Notes: generated from the letters alone by a model not told the origin. A DNA stretch of 32,443 nt from Gammaproteobacteria bacterium (GCA_009937525.1 JAACFE010000018.1:1-32443), one strand, 5' to 3'; positions 24,018 to 31,070 are shown, counted from the first letter of the stretch. Made by a program: numbers and translations.

Positions 24018-24392
24018 ATGAATCCGTTAAACAGGCGCCTGGGCAGGGAATGGCTGACCATGGTGAAAATGGTCGAGCTCTACTGTAATGCACGCCATGC
24101 TCACGCCGAATCGACATTGTGCCGGGAGTGCCAGGAATTTCTCGACTATGCCGAGGTCCGCCTCCAGAAATGTCCTTACGGACTCGACAAACCCACCTGC
24201 GCCAATTGCCCGATTCACTGCTACAAGCCGGGTCAGAGGGCCCGGGCCAAGATGATCATGCGGTATTCCGGCCCGCGGATGTTGTTCCGTCATCCTTACC
24301 TCGCGATTGCACACAAGCTGGACGGCTTCCGCAGGGTCTGGCACCCGCGTGAATTGACGCGCGACCAAAGGGCAAAAGCGAGAGAGCGTTAG
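24018..24392 (+). CDS. Nitrous oxide-stimulated promoter family protein (YgbA-like)
   Basis: A 124-residue cysteine-rich protein of the family that includes E. coli YgbA, a member of the NO-responsive NsrR regulon linked to recovery from nitrosative stress. The conserved pattern is visible: YCNARH, then LCRECQEFLDYAEVRLQKC, then KPTCANCPIHCYKPGQR, followed by MRYSGPRMLFRHP. The seven cysteines and two histidines are arranged like a metal or cluster site. Start ATG 24018 has AAGGGGGG ten bases upstream. It lies 79 bp before the methyltransferase gene. Naming is by family; the biochemical role is not settled. Confidence 0.85.
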   Translation: MNPLNRRLGREWLTMVKMVELYCNARHAHAESTLCRECQEFLDYAEVRLQKCPYGLDKPTCANCPIHCYKPGQRARAKMIMRYSGPRMLFRHPYLAIAHKLDGFRRVWHPRELTRDQRAKARER

Positions 24393-24429
24393 TTACGCTC
24401 CACCAGTCGATTTCGCTTGCCACGACGGA

Positions 24430-24438
24430 TGGCATAAT
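24430..24438 (+). promoter_or_regulatory. Possible extended -10 promoter for the methyltransferase gene
   Basis: TGGCATAAT at 24430-24438 resembles an extended -10 (TGn plus CATAAT). It lies 34 bp before the methyltransferase ATG, with a GGAGGT ribosome site between. No good -35 is seen, as is usual for extended -10 promoters. Confidence 0.3.
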
Positions 24439-24471
24439 CGACGCCTGCTCAGTCATCGCCATGGAGGTGTC

Positions 24472-25086
24472 ATGGCCTTGTACGACGATTATGTGCTGCC
24501 GCATCTCATCGACCTCGCCTGTTCCACGAAGCCGACCCGCAAACAGCGCGAAAAGATTGTCCATCTTGCCGAGGGCGATGTGCTCGAGATCGGCTTCGGC
24601 AGCGGGTTGAACCTGCCGTATTACGATGCGGGCAAGGTCCGCCGGATCTTCGGCCTCGAACCCTCGGCCGGAATGCGGCGCAAAGCGCAGCCGAATGTCG
24701 ATGCGTCAGGACTGGATGTGGAATTTATCGACCTGCCCGGTGAGGAGATCCCGCTGGAATCGCAAAGCGTCGATACCGTGCTCGTCACTTTCACCTTGTG
24801 TTCCATCGACGATGCAGTGACCGCCCTCGAAGGCATGCGCCGAGTACTGAAGCCCGACGGGAAACTGCTGTTCTGCGAACACGGAGCGGCGCCTGACGAG
24901 AATGTGCGCCGCTGGCAGGATCGACTGAATTCCGGGTGGCGGCGCTTCTCCGGCGGCTGCAATATGAACCGGGACATCCCGGGCCTTATCGCTGACGGCG
25001 GATTCCGCATCACGTCCGACGAGCGCATGTATATCCCGGGAGTGAAAATACTGTCTTACAACTACTGGGGCATCGCGAAGCCCTGA
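24472..25086 (+). CDS. Class I SAM-dependent methyltransferase
   Basis: A 204-residue Rossmann methyltransferase. Motif I is VLEIGFGSGLNLPYY (37-51), the acidic residue ending strand 2 is in FGLEPS, motif II/III is SVDTVLVTFTLCSIDD, and the post-motif is RVLKPDGKLLFCEHG. The overall pattern (short N-terminus, GWRRFSGGCNMNRDI, C-terminal SYNYWGIAKP) resembles the METTL7-like branch of small methyltransferases, whose bacterial substrates are mostly unknown. ATG 24472 has a good GGAGGT site six bases upstream. The last 25 bases overlap the out-of-frame 3' end of the broken DUF1330 gene on the other strand. Confidence 0.85.
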   Translation: MALYDDYVLPHLIDLACSTKPTRKQREKIVHLAEGDVLEIGFGSGLNLPYYDAGKVRRIFGLEPSAGMRRKAQPNVDASGLDVEFIDLPGEEIPLESQSVDTVLVTFTLCSIDDAVTALEGMRRVLKPDGKLLFCEHGAAPDENVRRWQDRLNSGWRRFSGGCNMNRDIPGLIADGGFRITSDERMYIPGVKILSYNYWGIAKP

Positions 25087-25241
25087 CCGTTCTCCACCTC
25101 CGTGGTGCGTATGAGGTGGTCATCGGCATAGGCCGCCTTCTCACGAAAGCGCAACAGGTTGAGCATCATGATCGGTTCGTCACGAGGCAGCGCTTTGAAT
25201 GCTTCGAACTGGCCGCGTTCAGGATCGATGTAACTGGACAT
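25062..25241 (-). pseudogene. Truncated DUF1330 family gene
   Basis: On the minus strand, ATG 25241 (with GGAGG upstream) opens MSSYIDPERGQFEAFKALPR and continues DEPIMMLNLLRFREKAAY. This is the strongly conserved opening of DUF1330 proteins, normally about 100-150 residues. After roughly residue 42 the family similarity stops. The frame then runs through a short unrelated stretch into the 3' end of the convergent methyltransferase gene, ending at 25062 after only 59 codons. The catalytic-domain remainder is absent, so the gene appears to have lost its 3' two-thirds by a deletion that joined it to the methyltransferase. It lies 32 bp downstream of the SnoaL-like gene and was probably its operon partner. 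Confidence 0.65.
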
Positions 25242-25273
25242 GCATTGCCTCCGTCAGCACGCTTCGTCGGCAA

Positions 25274-25681
25274 TCATTTGTTGCCAAATACCGCATCGAC
25301 GAGCGCAGTATCGAAGTACTCCTTGACTTCCGCGATCTTCCCGTCGCGGATCCGGATCACCTGGCAATAGGTGTTGTTGTACGGCCTACCGTCGTGAGTC
25401 TCCGCCGTACCGGCAGTCTGGGCGACGACGACATCACCTTCCGCTGTCAACCGTTCGATCGCCGAGGCGATGCCTGCCTTGAGCTGGCCGAACAGCGGCT
25501 CCAGCAGTTGCTCGACGAGAGCCTGCTTGCCCGCGTAGGTTCCGGAGAATTTCGTGGTTCCGATATTGGTCCACGTGATGTCATCCGCCAATAAGGCGAA
25601 ACACGCGTCCATGTCGCCGCGGGCTCCGGCGTCATAGAAGTCGAGCACTATCTGTTTGTTCTCAGCAATCCCCATCGTCAT
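25274..25681 (-). CDS. SnoaL-like / NTF2-fold protein
   Basis: A 135-residue protein of the SnoaL-like polyketide cyclase family, with an alpha+beta cone fold. It opens NKQIVLDFYDAGARGDMDAC, then shows FALLADDITWTNIGTT, a central FSGTYAGKQALVEQLLEPLF and a final VIRIRDGKIAEVKEYFDTAL, all standard for the family. Such proteins bind or isomerise small hydrophobic molecules; this one has no assignable substrate. The start may be ATG 25681 or ATG 25675. It is divergent from the LuxR/VOC gene and followed by the truncated DUF1330 gene. Confidence 0.85.
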   Translation of the reverse strand: MTMGIAENKQIVLDFYDAGARGDMDACFALLADDITWTNIGTTKFSGTYAGKQALVEQLLEPLFGQLKAGIASAIERLTAEGDVVVAQTAGTAETHDGRPYNNTYCQVIRIRDGKIAEVKEYFDTALVDAVFGNK

Positions 25682-25861
25682 CCCTGTGAGTCAGCAAATA
25701 CTCGCATCAATATAGCAGGCGACTGCCCGTACCGTGCCTGTCTCGCTTTTTGCGTGTAATCCCTATGCGAGGGCCGATTGCGCCGCAGGGTCTCTCCGCC
25801 TCCCGGGATTCGTCCCGAAAAGGGGAAGGTAAATCGCCATTTGCTCGGTTACGATCGATGC

Positions 25862-26494
25862 ATGGGAAAACGACGTGGACGACCACCGCACGATGACCTG
25901 CTGACGCCGGCCGAGTGGCGCACCGTTAACGCCGTGCGCCATGGCCTCACGAACCAACAGATTGCGGACCGGCGAGGTATTAGCCTCGACGCCGTGAAGT
26001 ACCACGTCGCGAACGCGATCGCCAAGCTCGGCGTTGGCAATCGCAAGGCACTGAGGACCTGGGTGGGCTCGCCCAAGGACAGTCTGCTGCACTCTGGGAG
26101 AAACGGGATGACAAATGACACCGACTATTTCGGCGTTGGCCAGATCTCACGGTCCGTGGCCGACATCGAGGCTGCGGAGCGCTGGTACCGCGATGTGCTC
26201 GGCCTCGATCATCTGTACACGTTCGGCAACATTGCTTTTTTCGATTGTGGCGGAACGCGACTCATGCTCTCGCAAGCCGAGGATAAGCCAGGCCCCGAAT
26301 CGCTGATCTATCTGCGCGTTCCTGACATCGATGCGGCACATCGCCGGCTTGTCGACAGAGGTGTCGATTTCATCAACGCGCCGCACATGATTCACAAACA
26401 TGACGACGGTGTCGAAGAGTGGATGGCTTTCTTCAACGATCCTGAAGGTCGTCCACTTGCAATTATGTCAGTCGTTGAACCAGCAGCAACGTAA
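25862..26494 (+). CDS. LuxR-type HTH domain fused to a VOC (glyoxalase/bleomycin-resistance) domain
   Basis: A 210-residue fusion. Residues about 13-68 form a LuxR/GerE helix-turn-helix (LTPAEWRTVNAVRHGLTNQQ, IADRRGISLDAVKYHVANAI). Residues about 88-208 form one VOC module (GQISRSVADIEAAERWYRDV, LGLDHLYTF, LIYLRVPDIDAAHRRLVDRG, FFNDPEGRPLAIMSV). The VOC part probably senses a ligand or metal and controls DNA binding, making a one-component regulator; that is inference. ATG 25862 lacks a good ribosome site. An in-frame TTG at 25841, ten bases after GGGGAAGG, is an alternative start. It is divergent from the SnoaL-like gene, its most likely target. Confidence 0.8.
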   Translation: MGKRRGRPPHDDLLTPAEWRTVNAVRHGLTNQQIADRRGISLDAVKYHVANAIAKLGVGNRKALRTWVGSPKDSLLHSGRNGMTNDTDYFGVGQISRSVADIEAAERWYRDVLGLDHLYTFGNIAFFDCGGTRLMLSQAEDKPGPESLIYLRVPDIDAAHRRLVDRGVDFINAPHMIHKHDDGVEEWMAFFNDPEGRPLAIMSVVEPAAT

Positions 26495-26549
26495 AAGGCC
26501 CGGGAAACCGATAAACCACAGGAATGTCCCGATCCTTGCGGAAATTGCG

Positions 26550-26581
26550 GATGACACCAGGCCGCATTTTTGGTTTATGCT
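26550..26581 (+). promoter_or_regulatory. Candidate promoter of tRNA-Val
   Basis: ATGACA-like -35 (about 26551) and TATGCT -10 (26576-26581) are about 19 bases apart. They end about 13 bp before the mature tRNA 5' end, a normal position for a tRNA promoter. The spacing is long. Confidence 0.3.
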
Positions 26582-26594
26582 TACCGCAATCCGG

Positions 26595-26670
26595 GGGCGA
26601 TTAGCTCAGTTGGGAGAGCGCCGCATTCACATTGCGGAGGTCACTGGTTCGAGACCGGTATCGCCCACCA
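26595..26670 (+). tRNA. tRNA-Val (anticodon CAC)
   Basis: A 76-nt cloverleaf. The acceptor stem GGGCGAT pairs with ATCGCCC, the D arm is GCTC/GAGC, and the anticodon stem CCGCA/TGCGG has loop TTCACAT giving anticodon CAC (reads GTG, valine). The T arm ACTGG/CCGGT has TTCGAGA. CCA is encoded (26668-26670). The body is close to known bacterial tRNA-Val sequences. It stands alone, and the accessory region with dispersed repeats begins directly after its 3' end. Confidence 0.96.
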
Positions 26671-26687
26671 TTCCCTTTTCAATAATC

Positions 26688-26737
26688 CGATAAGCGGCTA
26701 ATTTGAGTGGCCGCTAACGGCCAGGAACAGCCATCAG
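26688..26737. repeat. Partial copy of the four-hairpin repeat
   Basis: GGCCGCTAACGGCCA inside this stretch matches the last hairpin (unit 4) of the full repeats. The preceding GATAAGCGGCTAATTTGAG resembles the right arm of another unit. It lies 18 bp after tRNA-Val and 19 bp before the stop of the membrane-protein gene, the same 3' placement as the full copies. Confidence 0.6.
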
Positions 26738-26755
26738 ACATTCGTTGACTGAACG

Positions 26756-28111
26756 TTATTCCAATGGCATCTCGAAATTCGGCGAGAACGCGATCGGAAT
26801 GACATATCGGCTATTGCGCTGCGTGTAGCGATCGTCGAGCGGAGCAACTTCCTCGGCGGCGCTGGGGTTCCAGACCACCTCGATTTGGCGAAGCCCGGGC
26901 TCGAGGTCGGTAAGCGGCACGAGACCCATGAGGCCGCGCATATTCAGGTCTGCGCGCTCGGCGGGTACAAAAGTCGCCATCGACACTGGCATGCCGTCGA
27001 TACTCACGGTCCATAACTGGCGCAAACAGTCGATCCGGTCCGGTGCTTCCTCGGCGCTGCCGCAGAGTTGATCGAGCACAAGATTGTCGCGTAGCGGCTG
27101 ATACGGGAGGAACAAGCGAACGAAGCTGCCGCTCTGATTGAAGCTGTCGACGCGCGGCCAGCCGCGTAGCCGATCAAGCGGACTAGGCATGTCCTCATAG
27201 TACGTGCTGCGGAGTCCTTCGCGGACCATATCTGTGTCGAGATATCCGAATTCTCCGGACAAAGTGAACGATCGCCACGCGGCAGCACGCGTGTTGCCTA
27301 TGGCGACGATGAAAATGACGCTGAGGAGCAGCGCCAGCAAGAAGGCTACCGGGCGAGTATTGCTCTGCAGGGTGAGTTGGACCGGCAGCACGAGGCGCTT
27401 CGGGTAGGCGAGCCCGGCGATACGTCTTAGGAACCGGACCAACGCAGCAAAAATGCGGCTGTCGCGAAGGCGCGCAACTCGAGACGCGAGCTGCGCATCC
27501 AGCAAGTAGACAAGCATCGGCACACCAAGGAACACGGCCAGCAGCAGTATCGAGCCGATGACTATACCGGCGTTGGTGAGGCCAAAGCGGGCGCCAACCG
27601 CACCGGATACGACCAGCATAGCTACCAGGATGGTGCCGAACCAAAGCATGCTCAGCGTCAGCATGCTTATTACCGCGAATAGTGACGATGCCAGTCGATC
27701 CGTGTTCTGGATGACGGTATCGAGATCGGGCAGTGTGTCCCGATAGTACGCCCGGCTCAGCGGTCCAAGACCCGGCGTGTTGCTCCAATTAATGCCCTCG
27801 GGAAAGACCGTACGCAATCCAATGAGACCTACCCAATACGCGCGCGCCATCAGGTGCACGACAAAACAGGCGGCCAGTCCGTAGCTAGTACCTGCAAGTA
27901 CGGCGGTGCCCACGGTGCTGGCGATGACAAGGCTTGTCGACAGATGCGTGTAGATATTGGCGATATTGTTGAACAGCCATCCGGGAAGCGAAAACAACGC
28001 GAAGATTGTCAGGCTCGAGATAATCAACTCGAGTTCGTCAGTGCGATCGCGGAGCCGATCCATTGCCTCGGATTCCGCCATCAGGCGAGTTTCGGGTTTC
28101 TTCTCTTCCAC
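26756..28111 (-). CDS. Multi-pass membrane protein with a C-terminal soluble domain, unknown function
   Basis: A 451-residue protein. A charged N-terminus (EEKKPETRLMAESEAMDRLR) precedes helices at about 28-48, 60-85, 145-172, 182-208 and 255-275. The last 170 residues form a soluble, probably extracytoplasmic domain containing two cysteines (QLCGSAEEAPDRIDCLRQ), possibly disulfide-bonded, and ending in short beta strands. I do not recognise a family. It starts at GTG 28111, 12 bases after GGAGG, or at ATG 28081. Its stop is next to the partial repeat, and repeat A lies upstream of its start, so it looks like the last unit of the array. Confidence 0.65.
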   Translation of the reverse strand: MEEKKPETRLMAESEAMDRLRDRTDELELIISSLTIFALFSLPGWLFNNIANIYTHLSTSLVIASTVGTAVLAGTSYGLAACFVVHLMARAYWVGLIGLRTVFPEGINWSNTPGLGPLSRAYYRDTLPDLDTVIQNTDRLASSLFAVISMLTLSMLWFGTILVAMLVVSGAVGARFGLTNAGIVIGSILLLAVFLGVPMLVYLLDAQLASRVARLRDSRIFAALVRFLRRIAGLAYPKRLVLPVQLTLQSNTRPVAFLLALLLSVIFIVAIGNTRAAAWRSFTLSGEFGYLDTDMVREGLRSTYYEDMPSPLDRLRGWPRVDSFNQSGSFVRLFLPYQPLRDNLVLDQLCGSAEEAPDRIDCLRQLWTVSIDGMPVSMATFVPAERADLNMRGLMGLVPLTDLEPGLRQIEVVWNPSAAEEVAPLDDRYTQRNSRYVIPIAFSPNFEMPLE

Positions 28112-28232
28112 CAGCAGCTACTGCCTCCGCGAATGCTTTATTGCCAACTCGATTCGAGCAACGGCCCTATCACCTTCCAAAGCCGTCGGCACATTCAATC
28201 GCTTGAAAACATACATGCGGACGAGAGGCGCT

Positions 28233-28407
28233 GAACGTCGCTTTTGGGTCATAAGCGGTCACTTGGATCGAGTATAGCCGAATGGCTGGTTTGGGCGCTT
28301 TGCGAACATCCACCCTGGCTAAATGGCAGCTTTCATCGATACCGGCCGTTCGACTGGCCTCTTAAGGCACGACCTGAGTAGCAGCGAACGGCCAATAGCG
28401 GTCCTGG
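28233..28407. repeat. Four-hairpin intergenic repeat, copy A
   Basis: Most diverged full copy. Hairpin units are at about 28233-28264, 28280-28311, 28320-28356 and 28376-28407. Recognisable shared pieces are CTTTTGGGTCATAAGCGG (unit 1), TTTGGGCGCTTTGCG (unit 2), ATACCGGCCGTTC (unit 3) and AACGGCCAATAGCGG (unit 4). It fills most of the 341-bp gap between the membrane-protein start and the cupin stop. The remaining 45 bp contain GGTGGTCACC and a further unit-like half-site, AGACCGCT. Confidence 0.75.
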
Positions 28408-28452
28408 TGTTGGTGGTCACCTGAGTCACTCTGGTCGGCAAGAGACCGCTAT

Positions 28453-28872
28453 TCAATCGACCAGGATCCGCTCAGGTTTCCCATGCTCATGAACTCGAAA
28501 CACGAGTATTGTGGCTCCTTGATCTGTCGTCGCTGCCGAGTGAATTTCCTTCAGGGGAATCTTGACCAGCTCACCCTTCCGCGCAGTCAAATCCGGTTTA
28601 CCATCGCGCCGAAGAATAGTGGAACCTTCCAGGACGTAAGCAAACTCCTCGCCAGGGTGCCAATGCCTGGGCAGGATCGTATTTGGCGGCATCACAACAC
28701 GGCTCACGATCACTTCGGTACCTTCAACTCCCTCGAGTTGTGTAGACAGAAGGGTTTCCAGCACCAGCTCGCGGGCGGCGGATACTTCATCGGCGATCGA
28801 CATATTTGCAGGCCATAATCCCGTGACGACAACCGTGCCTATCCCGACGCAACCAACAAAGAGTTTCCTCAT
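28453..28872 (-). CDS. Secreted single-domain cupin protein
   Basis: A 139-residue protein with a signal peptide (MRKLFVGCVGIGTVVVTGLW, cut near the ADEV region) and one cupin domain. Motif 1 is RHWHPGEEFAYVLEG, giving the HxHx3E metal ligands, and motif 2 is KIPLKEIHSAATTDQG with its histidine. It could be a metal-binding enzyme or sensor; nothing in the sequence fixes the substrate. ATG 28872 has AAGGAGAG six bases upstream; ten codons of open frame before it are not used. Only 39 bp separate the start from repeat B, and the stop is 45 bp from repeat A. Confidence 0.82.
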   Translation of the reverse strand: MRKLFVGCVGIGTVVVTGLWPANMSIADEVSAARELVLETLLSTQLEGVEGTEVIVSRVVMPPNTILPRHWHPGEEFAYVLEGSTILRRDGKPDLTARKGELVKIPLKEIHSAATTDQGATILVFRVHEHGKPERILVD

Positions 28873-28911
28873 TCGTACTCTCCTTTTACCCTCCGAGGGC
28901 AAGACTCTTGC

Positions 28912-29083
28912 GAACGTTCGCTTTGGGTCAGTAGCGGTCGTTCAGGTTGATTTTAGCTCAACGTCAGCTTTTGGGCGCATTGCGGACGTTCGCCCAGGCT
29001 GAACGGCAGCTTTCACCAATAGCGGACATTGAGAAGTTCTGAGAAGGCCTGAATTGATCGGTCGCTAACGGCCATAAGCAGAC
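28912..29083. repeat. Four-hairpin intergenic repeat, copy B
   Basis: Clearest copy. Units are at about 28912-28944, 28959-28992, 29000-29033 and 29055-29083. In unit 1 GAACG and CGTTC pair at the base of the stem; unit 2 pairs AACGTC with GACGTT. It shares about 40 nearly identical bases with copy D (from CTTTGGGTCAGTAGCGGTCG) and the unit 3-4 linker CTGAGAAGGCCTGAATTGAT with copy C. Confidence 0.8.
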
Positions 29084-29086
29084 AAA

Positions 29087-29104
29087 ACCCCGCCGAGGCG
29101 GGGT
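29087..29104 (-). terminator. Rho-independent terminator of the collagen-like gene
   Basis: ACCCCGCC (29087-29094) and GGCGGGGT (29097-29104) form a perfect 8-bp GC stem around a two-base loop. On the minus strand it is followed by TTTTGTC. It lies between the collagen-like stop (29134) and repeat B. Confidence 0.75.
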
Positions 29105-29133
29105 CTTTAGGTTTGTTTGGAGAAGCCTTCTTG

Positions 29134-30003
29134 TTAGTCCAGTGACGTACTTGAAGGTGGCACGCGTACGATCTGAACCATGGTGTTACACACCAGCCGG
29201 GAGCGTGTGACTCCTCCGCCCTGCGGAAAGATTGATGGGCCAAATCGGTATTCGACCCCTTCCGACAGATCAATATGATGCACCACCGAAATATCCCAAA
29301 TTGTATTCTCAGCCCAGAAGTATCCATTTCCGTGTCCGGTGGGAACGCCCGCCACGAATGAAGTTACATGGACACCACCTTGGATAGTCACATCCAGTGT
29401 GAACCCAACCGAAGCGGTGACAAGGGCTGTCTCACCCGGCCCGGCAATGTAAGGCGGAGTGAGGCACTGGTCCAACCACAAATCCTGTTGGTCGATAACG
29501 GGTACATTCGGCGTCAGGTCAAATCCATTTGCACTTAAGACAGCGGCAGTACCGCTCTTTTCACAGGTCACGGATCCATCCTCGGCAATCGCGGCAATGT
29601 AGCTGCCTACCGCACATGTACCACTTACCCGCGTCTGCACCTGGGCAGGATCTATTACTGCATCCTGACCCGCCGGACCTTGTGGACCCTCCGTGCCCTG
29701 CAAACCTTGAGGGCCTTGTGGACCCTGCGTGCCCTGCAAACCTTGAGGGCCTTGTGGACCCTGCGGTCCGACATCTCCCTGCGGACCTTGTGGACCTTCT
29801 GGCCCCATAGGACCGGGCACTGGATCGGTGCTTTCCAGCGCCTGAACGGCCTGCACCAACGCATCAAAGTTTTCGTTTACCTCTGACGCCAATGCGGGAG
29901 ATCCCGATTGAAACGTATTGGGCACCTGTGTCTGACCGAATGCCGTGCCGGCAATCAGTATTGCAAAGGGCATTATTGTGTATCTAAGCAGGTTCATCGT
30001 CAT
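29134..30003 (-). CDS. Secreted collagen-like (Gly-X-Y repeat) protein
   Basis: A 289-residue exported protein. The signal peptide covers about 1-23 (ending GTAFG). Next is a segment, [20 protein letters not shown], of a type that often precedes Gly-X-Y tracts in bacterial exported proteins. A collagen-like tract of about 50 residues follows (about 62-112; [19 protein letters not shown] and similar), rich in GPQ triplets. The globular C-terminal domain of about 175 residues has cysteines ([32 protein letters not shown]) and a beta-rich, jelly-roll-like look. Such proteins form trimeric surface or exosporium-like fibres. The start is ATG 30003 (or 29997). It overlaps the small lipoprotein stop by four bases and is followed by a terminator. 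Confidence 0.8.
   Translation of the reverse strand: MTMNLLRYTIMPFAILIAGTAFGQTQVPNTFQSGSPALASEVNENFDALVQAVQALESTDPVPGPMGPEGPQGPQGDVGPQGPQGPQGLQGTQGPQGPQGLQGTEGPQGPAGQDAVIDPAQVQTRVSGTCAVGSYIAAIAEDGSVTCEKSGTAAVLSANGFDLTPNVPVIDQQDLWLDQCLTPPYIAGPGETALVTASVGFTLDVTIQGGVHVTSFVAGVPTGHGNGYFWAENTIWDISVVHHIDLSEGVEYRFGPSIFPQGGGVTRSRLVCNTMVQIVRVPPSSTSLD
29693..29764. repeat. Two perfect 36-bp tandem repeats in the collagen tract
   Basis: The 36-bp unit at 29693-29728 is repeated exactly at 29729-29764, encoding twelve residues (four Gly-X-Y triplets) each. Identical copies suggest recent expansion, so tract length probably varies between strains. Confidence 0.85.
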
Positions 30004-30164
30004 TGCCAGTTCCTTTGGTCCCAGTTCTCCTGGTCCCAGTCAAGTTGTGTGTCGGGTGCAGGCGGTGAAACCGCTGCGGGGGAGCTGCTGCTGCCACCGC
30101 CGCATGCAGCTAATGCAATTGATGCGAAAGCAGTCAGGATTAGTGCACGAAGAGTCCTGTGCAT
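30000..30164 (-). CDS. Tiny tryptophan-rich lipoprotein (54 aa)
   Basis: ATG 30164 starts [20 protein letters not shown] followed by Cys21, a standard lipoprotein signal. The mature peptide is only 34 residues: a [16 protein letters not shown] linker, then [15 protein letters not shown], in which WDQ/NWQ repeats every five residues. The TGA overlaps the collagen-like ATG (ATGA), so the two are translationally coupled. A short lipid-anchored aromatic tail could tether or help assemble the collagen-like fibre; this is inference. The frame is open to 30215, but the extension is not signal-like. Confidence 0.6.
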   Translation of the reverse strand: MHRTLRALILTAFASIALAACGGGSSSSPAAVSPPAPDTQLDWDQENWDQRNWQ

Positions 30165-30214
30165 CGTTATTCTCTTTTGCGACAGATGTCGTTGGCGAAG
30201 CACGGTATCCAACA

Positions 30215-30230
30215 TAGGTAGAAATACCTA
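30215..30230. promoter_or_regulatory. Inverted repeat upstream of the lipoprotein/collagen operon
   Basis: TAGGTA (30215-30220), GAAA, TACCTA (30225-30230) form a perfect short dyad 51 bp before the lipoprotein ATG, in AT-rich DNA. Next to it is a direct repeat ACGTTA/ACGTTA. It could be an operator. Confidence 0.3.
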
Positions 30231-30267
30231 CGTTACGAATACGTTAATGGGAAACGTGTCTCAAAAT

Positions 30268-30305
30268 TTCTTGCATTGGTGAGAGGTTTATCACCAATGC
30301 AAGAA
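30268..30305 (-). terminator. 15-bp perfect hairpin downstream of repeat C
   Basis: The arms 30268-30282 and 30291-30305 (core TTGCATTGGTGA and TCACCAATGCAA) are exact reverse complements around an 8-nt loop. On the minus strand the stem is followed by AATTTTG, so it could end transcripts that read through repeat C from the gene at 30522. The stem is unusually long and AT-rich for a terminator, so another role is possible. Confidence 0.5.
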
Positions 30306-30340
30306 GCAGCAGGCAAACTTAAGTTAAGTTCGGTCACCCA

Positions 30341-30511
30341 GTGTCCGCTTTGAGTCAATAGCGGGCGTTCAGACCAATTCTCGCTGAATGTCCCGTTTAG
30401 GGTGTTTAGCGGACACCTGCCCTGGTTGAATGACTGCTTTCACCCAAACCGGACGTTCAAAAGCTCTGAGAAGGCCTGAATTGATCGGCCGCCAACGGCA
30501 AGAAGCGGTTA
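30341..30511. repeat. Four-hairpin intergenic repeat, copy C
   Basis: Units are at about 30341-30371, 30385-30419, 30427-30459 and 30482-30511. Unit 1 starts with the full left arm TGTCCGCTTTGAGTCAATAG. Unit 3 has the shared CCGGACGTTCA, and the linker CTGAGAAGGCCTGAATTGAT is as in copy B. It ends 10 bp before the stop of the gene at 30522. Together with the hairpin at 30268-30305 it accounts for the 357-bp gap. Confidence 0.8.
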
Positions 30512-30521
30512 CTTGAATGGT

Positions 30522-31034
30522 TCAATTACTGGCTGCAGCAGGATCACTCGGAGAGTTCTGCTTGTCCAGGAGATTGGGAAACTTCGCTTCTAAATGCTCA
30601 CGCATATGCGGACTCAGATATTTCACTATATCAGGCCAAAGCATCTGCGCCTGGTAGCCAGGCTTGAACGCTTCTCCCCAGCCGAGTCGATCCATCGCGT
30701 CTTGATCGAGCAGACCCTCCTCAACTTGCAAAAGTATTGTCTCGTAATTACGAAATGAAACAATCCAGATGTAGGTAAGCTGAGCCTTTTCTACTTCAGT
30801 CAACTCATGCCAGTTGTCTTCATTTGCCAAAAAAAGACGCGTGAGCGCTGGGTCTTGAGCCAACGCGAGCCACTGGTTTGACAAATGTGAGCCGTGCTCC
30901 TGATACGCGGCGGCTCTGCTCGCAATTGTGTTTTGCCGAACCTCGAGACCTACAAAGACCAGGGATACTGCTACTGCAACGAGGCCGAGTACTTCAATCA
31001 AGTTGAATGTTCTTAACTCGTTCCACCGTCCCAT
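30522..31034 (-). CDS. Single-pass membrane protein of unknown function (170 aa)
   Basis: A 170-residue protein with one helix near the N-terminus (about 11-29, LIEVLGLVAVAVSLVFVGLE), followed by RQNTIASRAAAYQEHGSHLS and a long, mainly helical cytoplasmic or periplasmic domain rich in Trp, Glu and Leu (DNWHELTEVEKAQLTYIWIV). A family of unnamed proteins with a similar VSLVFVGLEVRQN opening is widespread in marine bacteria, to my recollection; function unknown. ATG 31034 has GGAG nine bases upstream. Only 36 bp separate the start from repeat D. Confidence 0.65.
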   Translation of the reverse strand: MGRWNELRTFNLIEVLGLVAVAVSLVFVGLEVRQNTIASRAAAYQEHGSHLSNQWLALAQDPALTRLFLANEDNWHELTEVEKAQLTYIWIVSFRNYETILLQVEEGLLDQDAMDRLGWGEAFKPGYQAQMLWPDIVKYLSPHMREHLEAKFPNLLDKQNSPSDPAAASN

Positions 31035-31070
31035 CCGGGCCTACTCCATAGGATCACGAACGAAATCTTG

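Noticed and set aside
26400-26693. 97-residue frame spanning the tRNA region
   Set aside because: It reads straight through tRNA-Val and the 3' end of the LuxR/VOC gene in another frame; it is not a gene.
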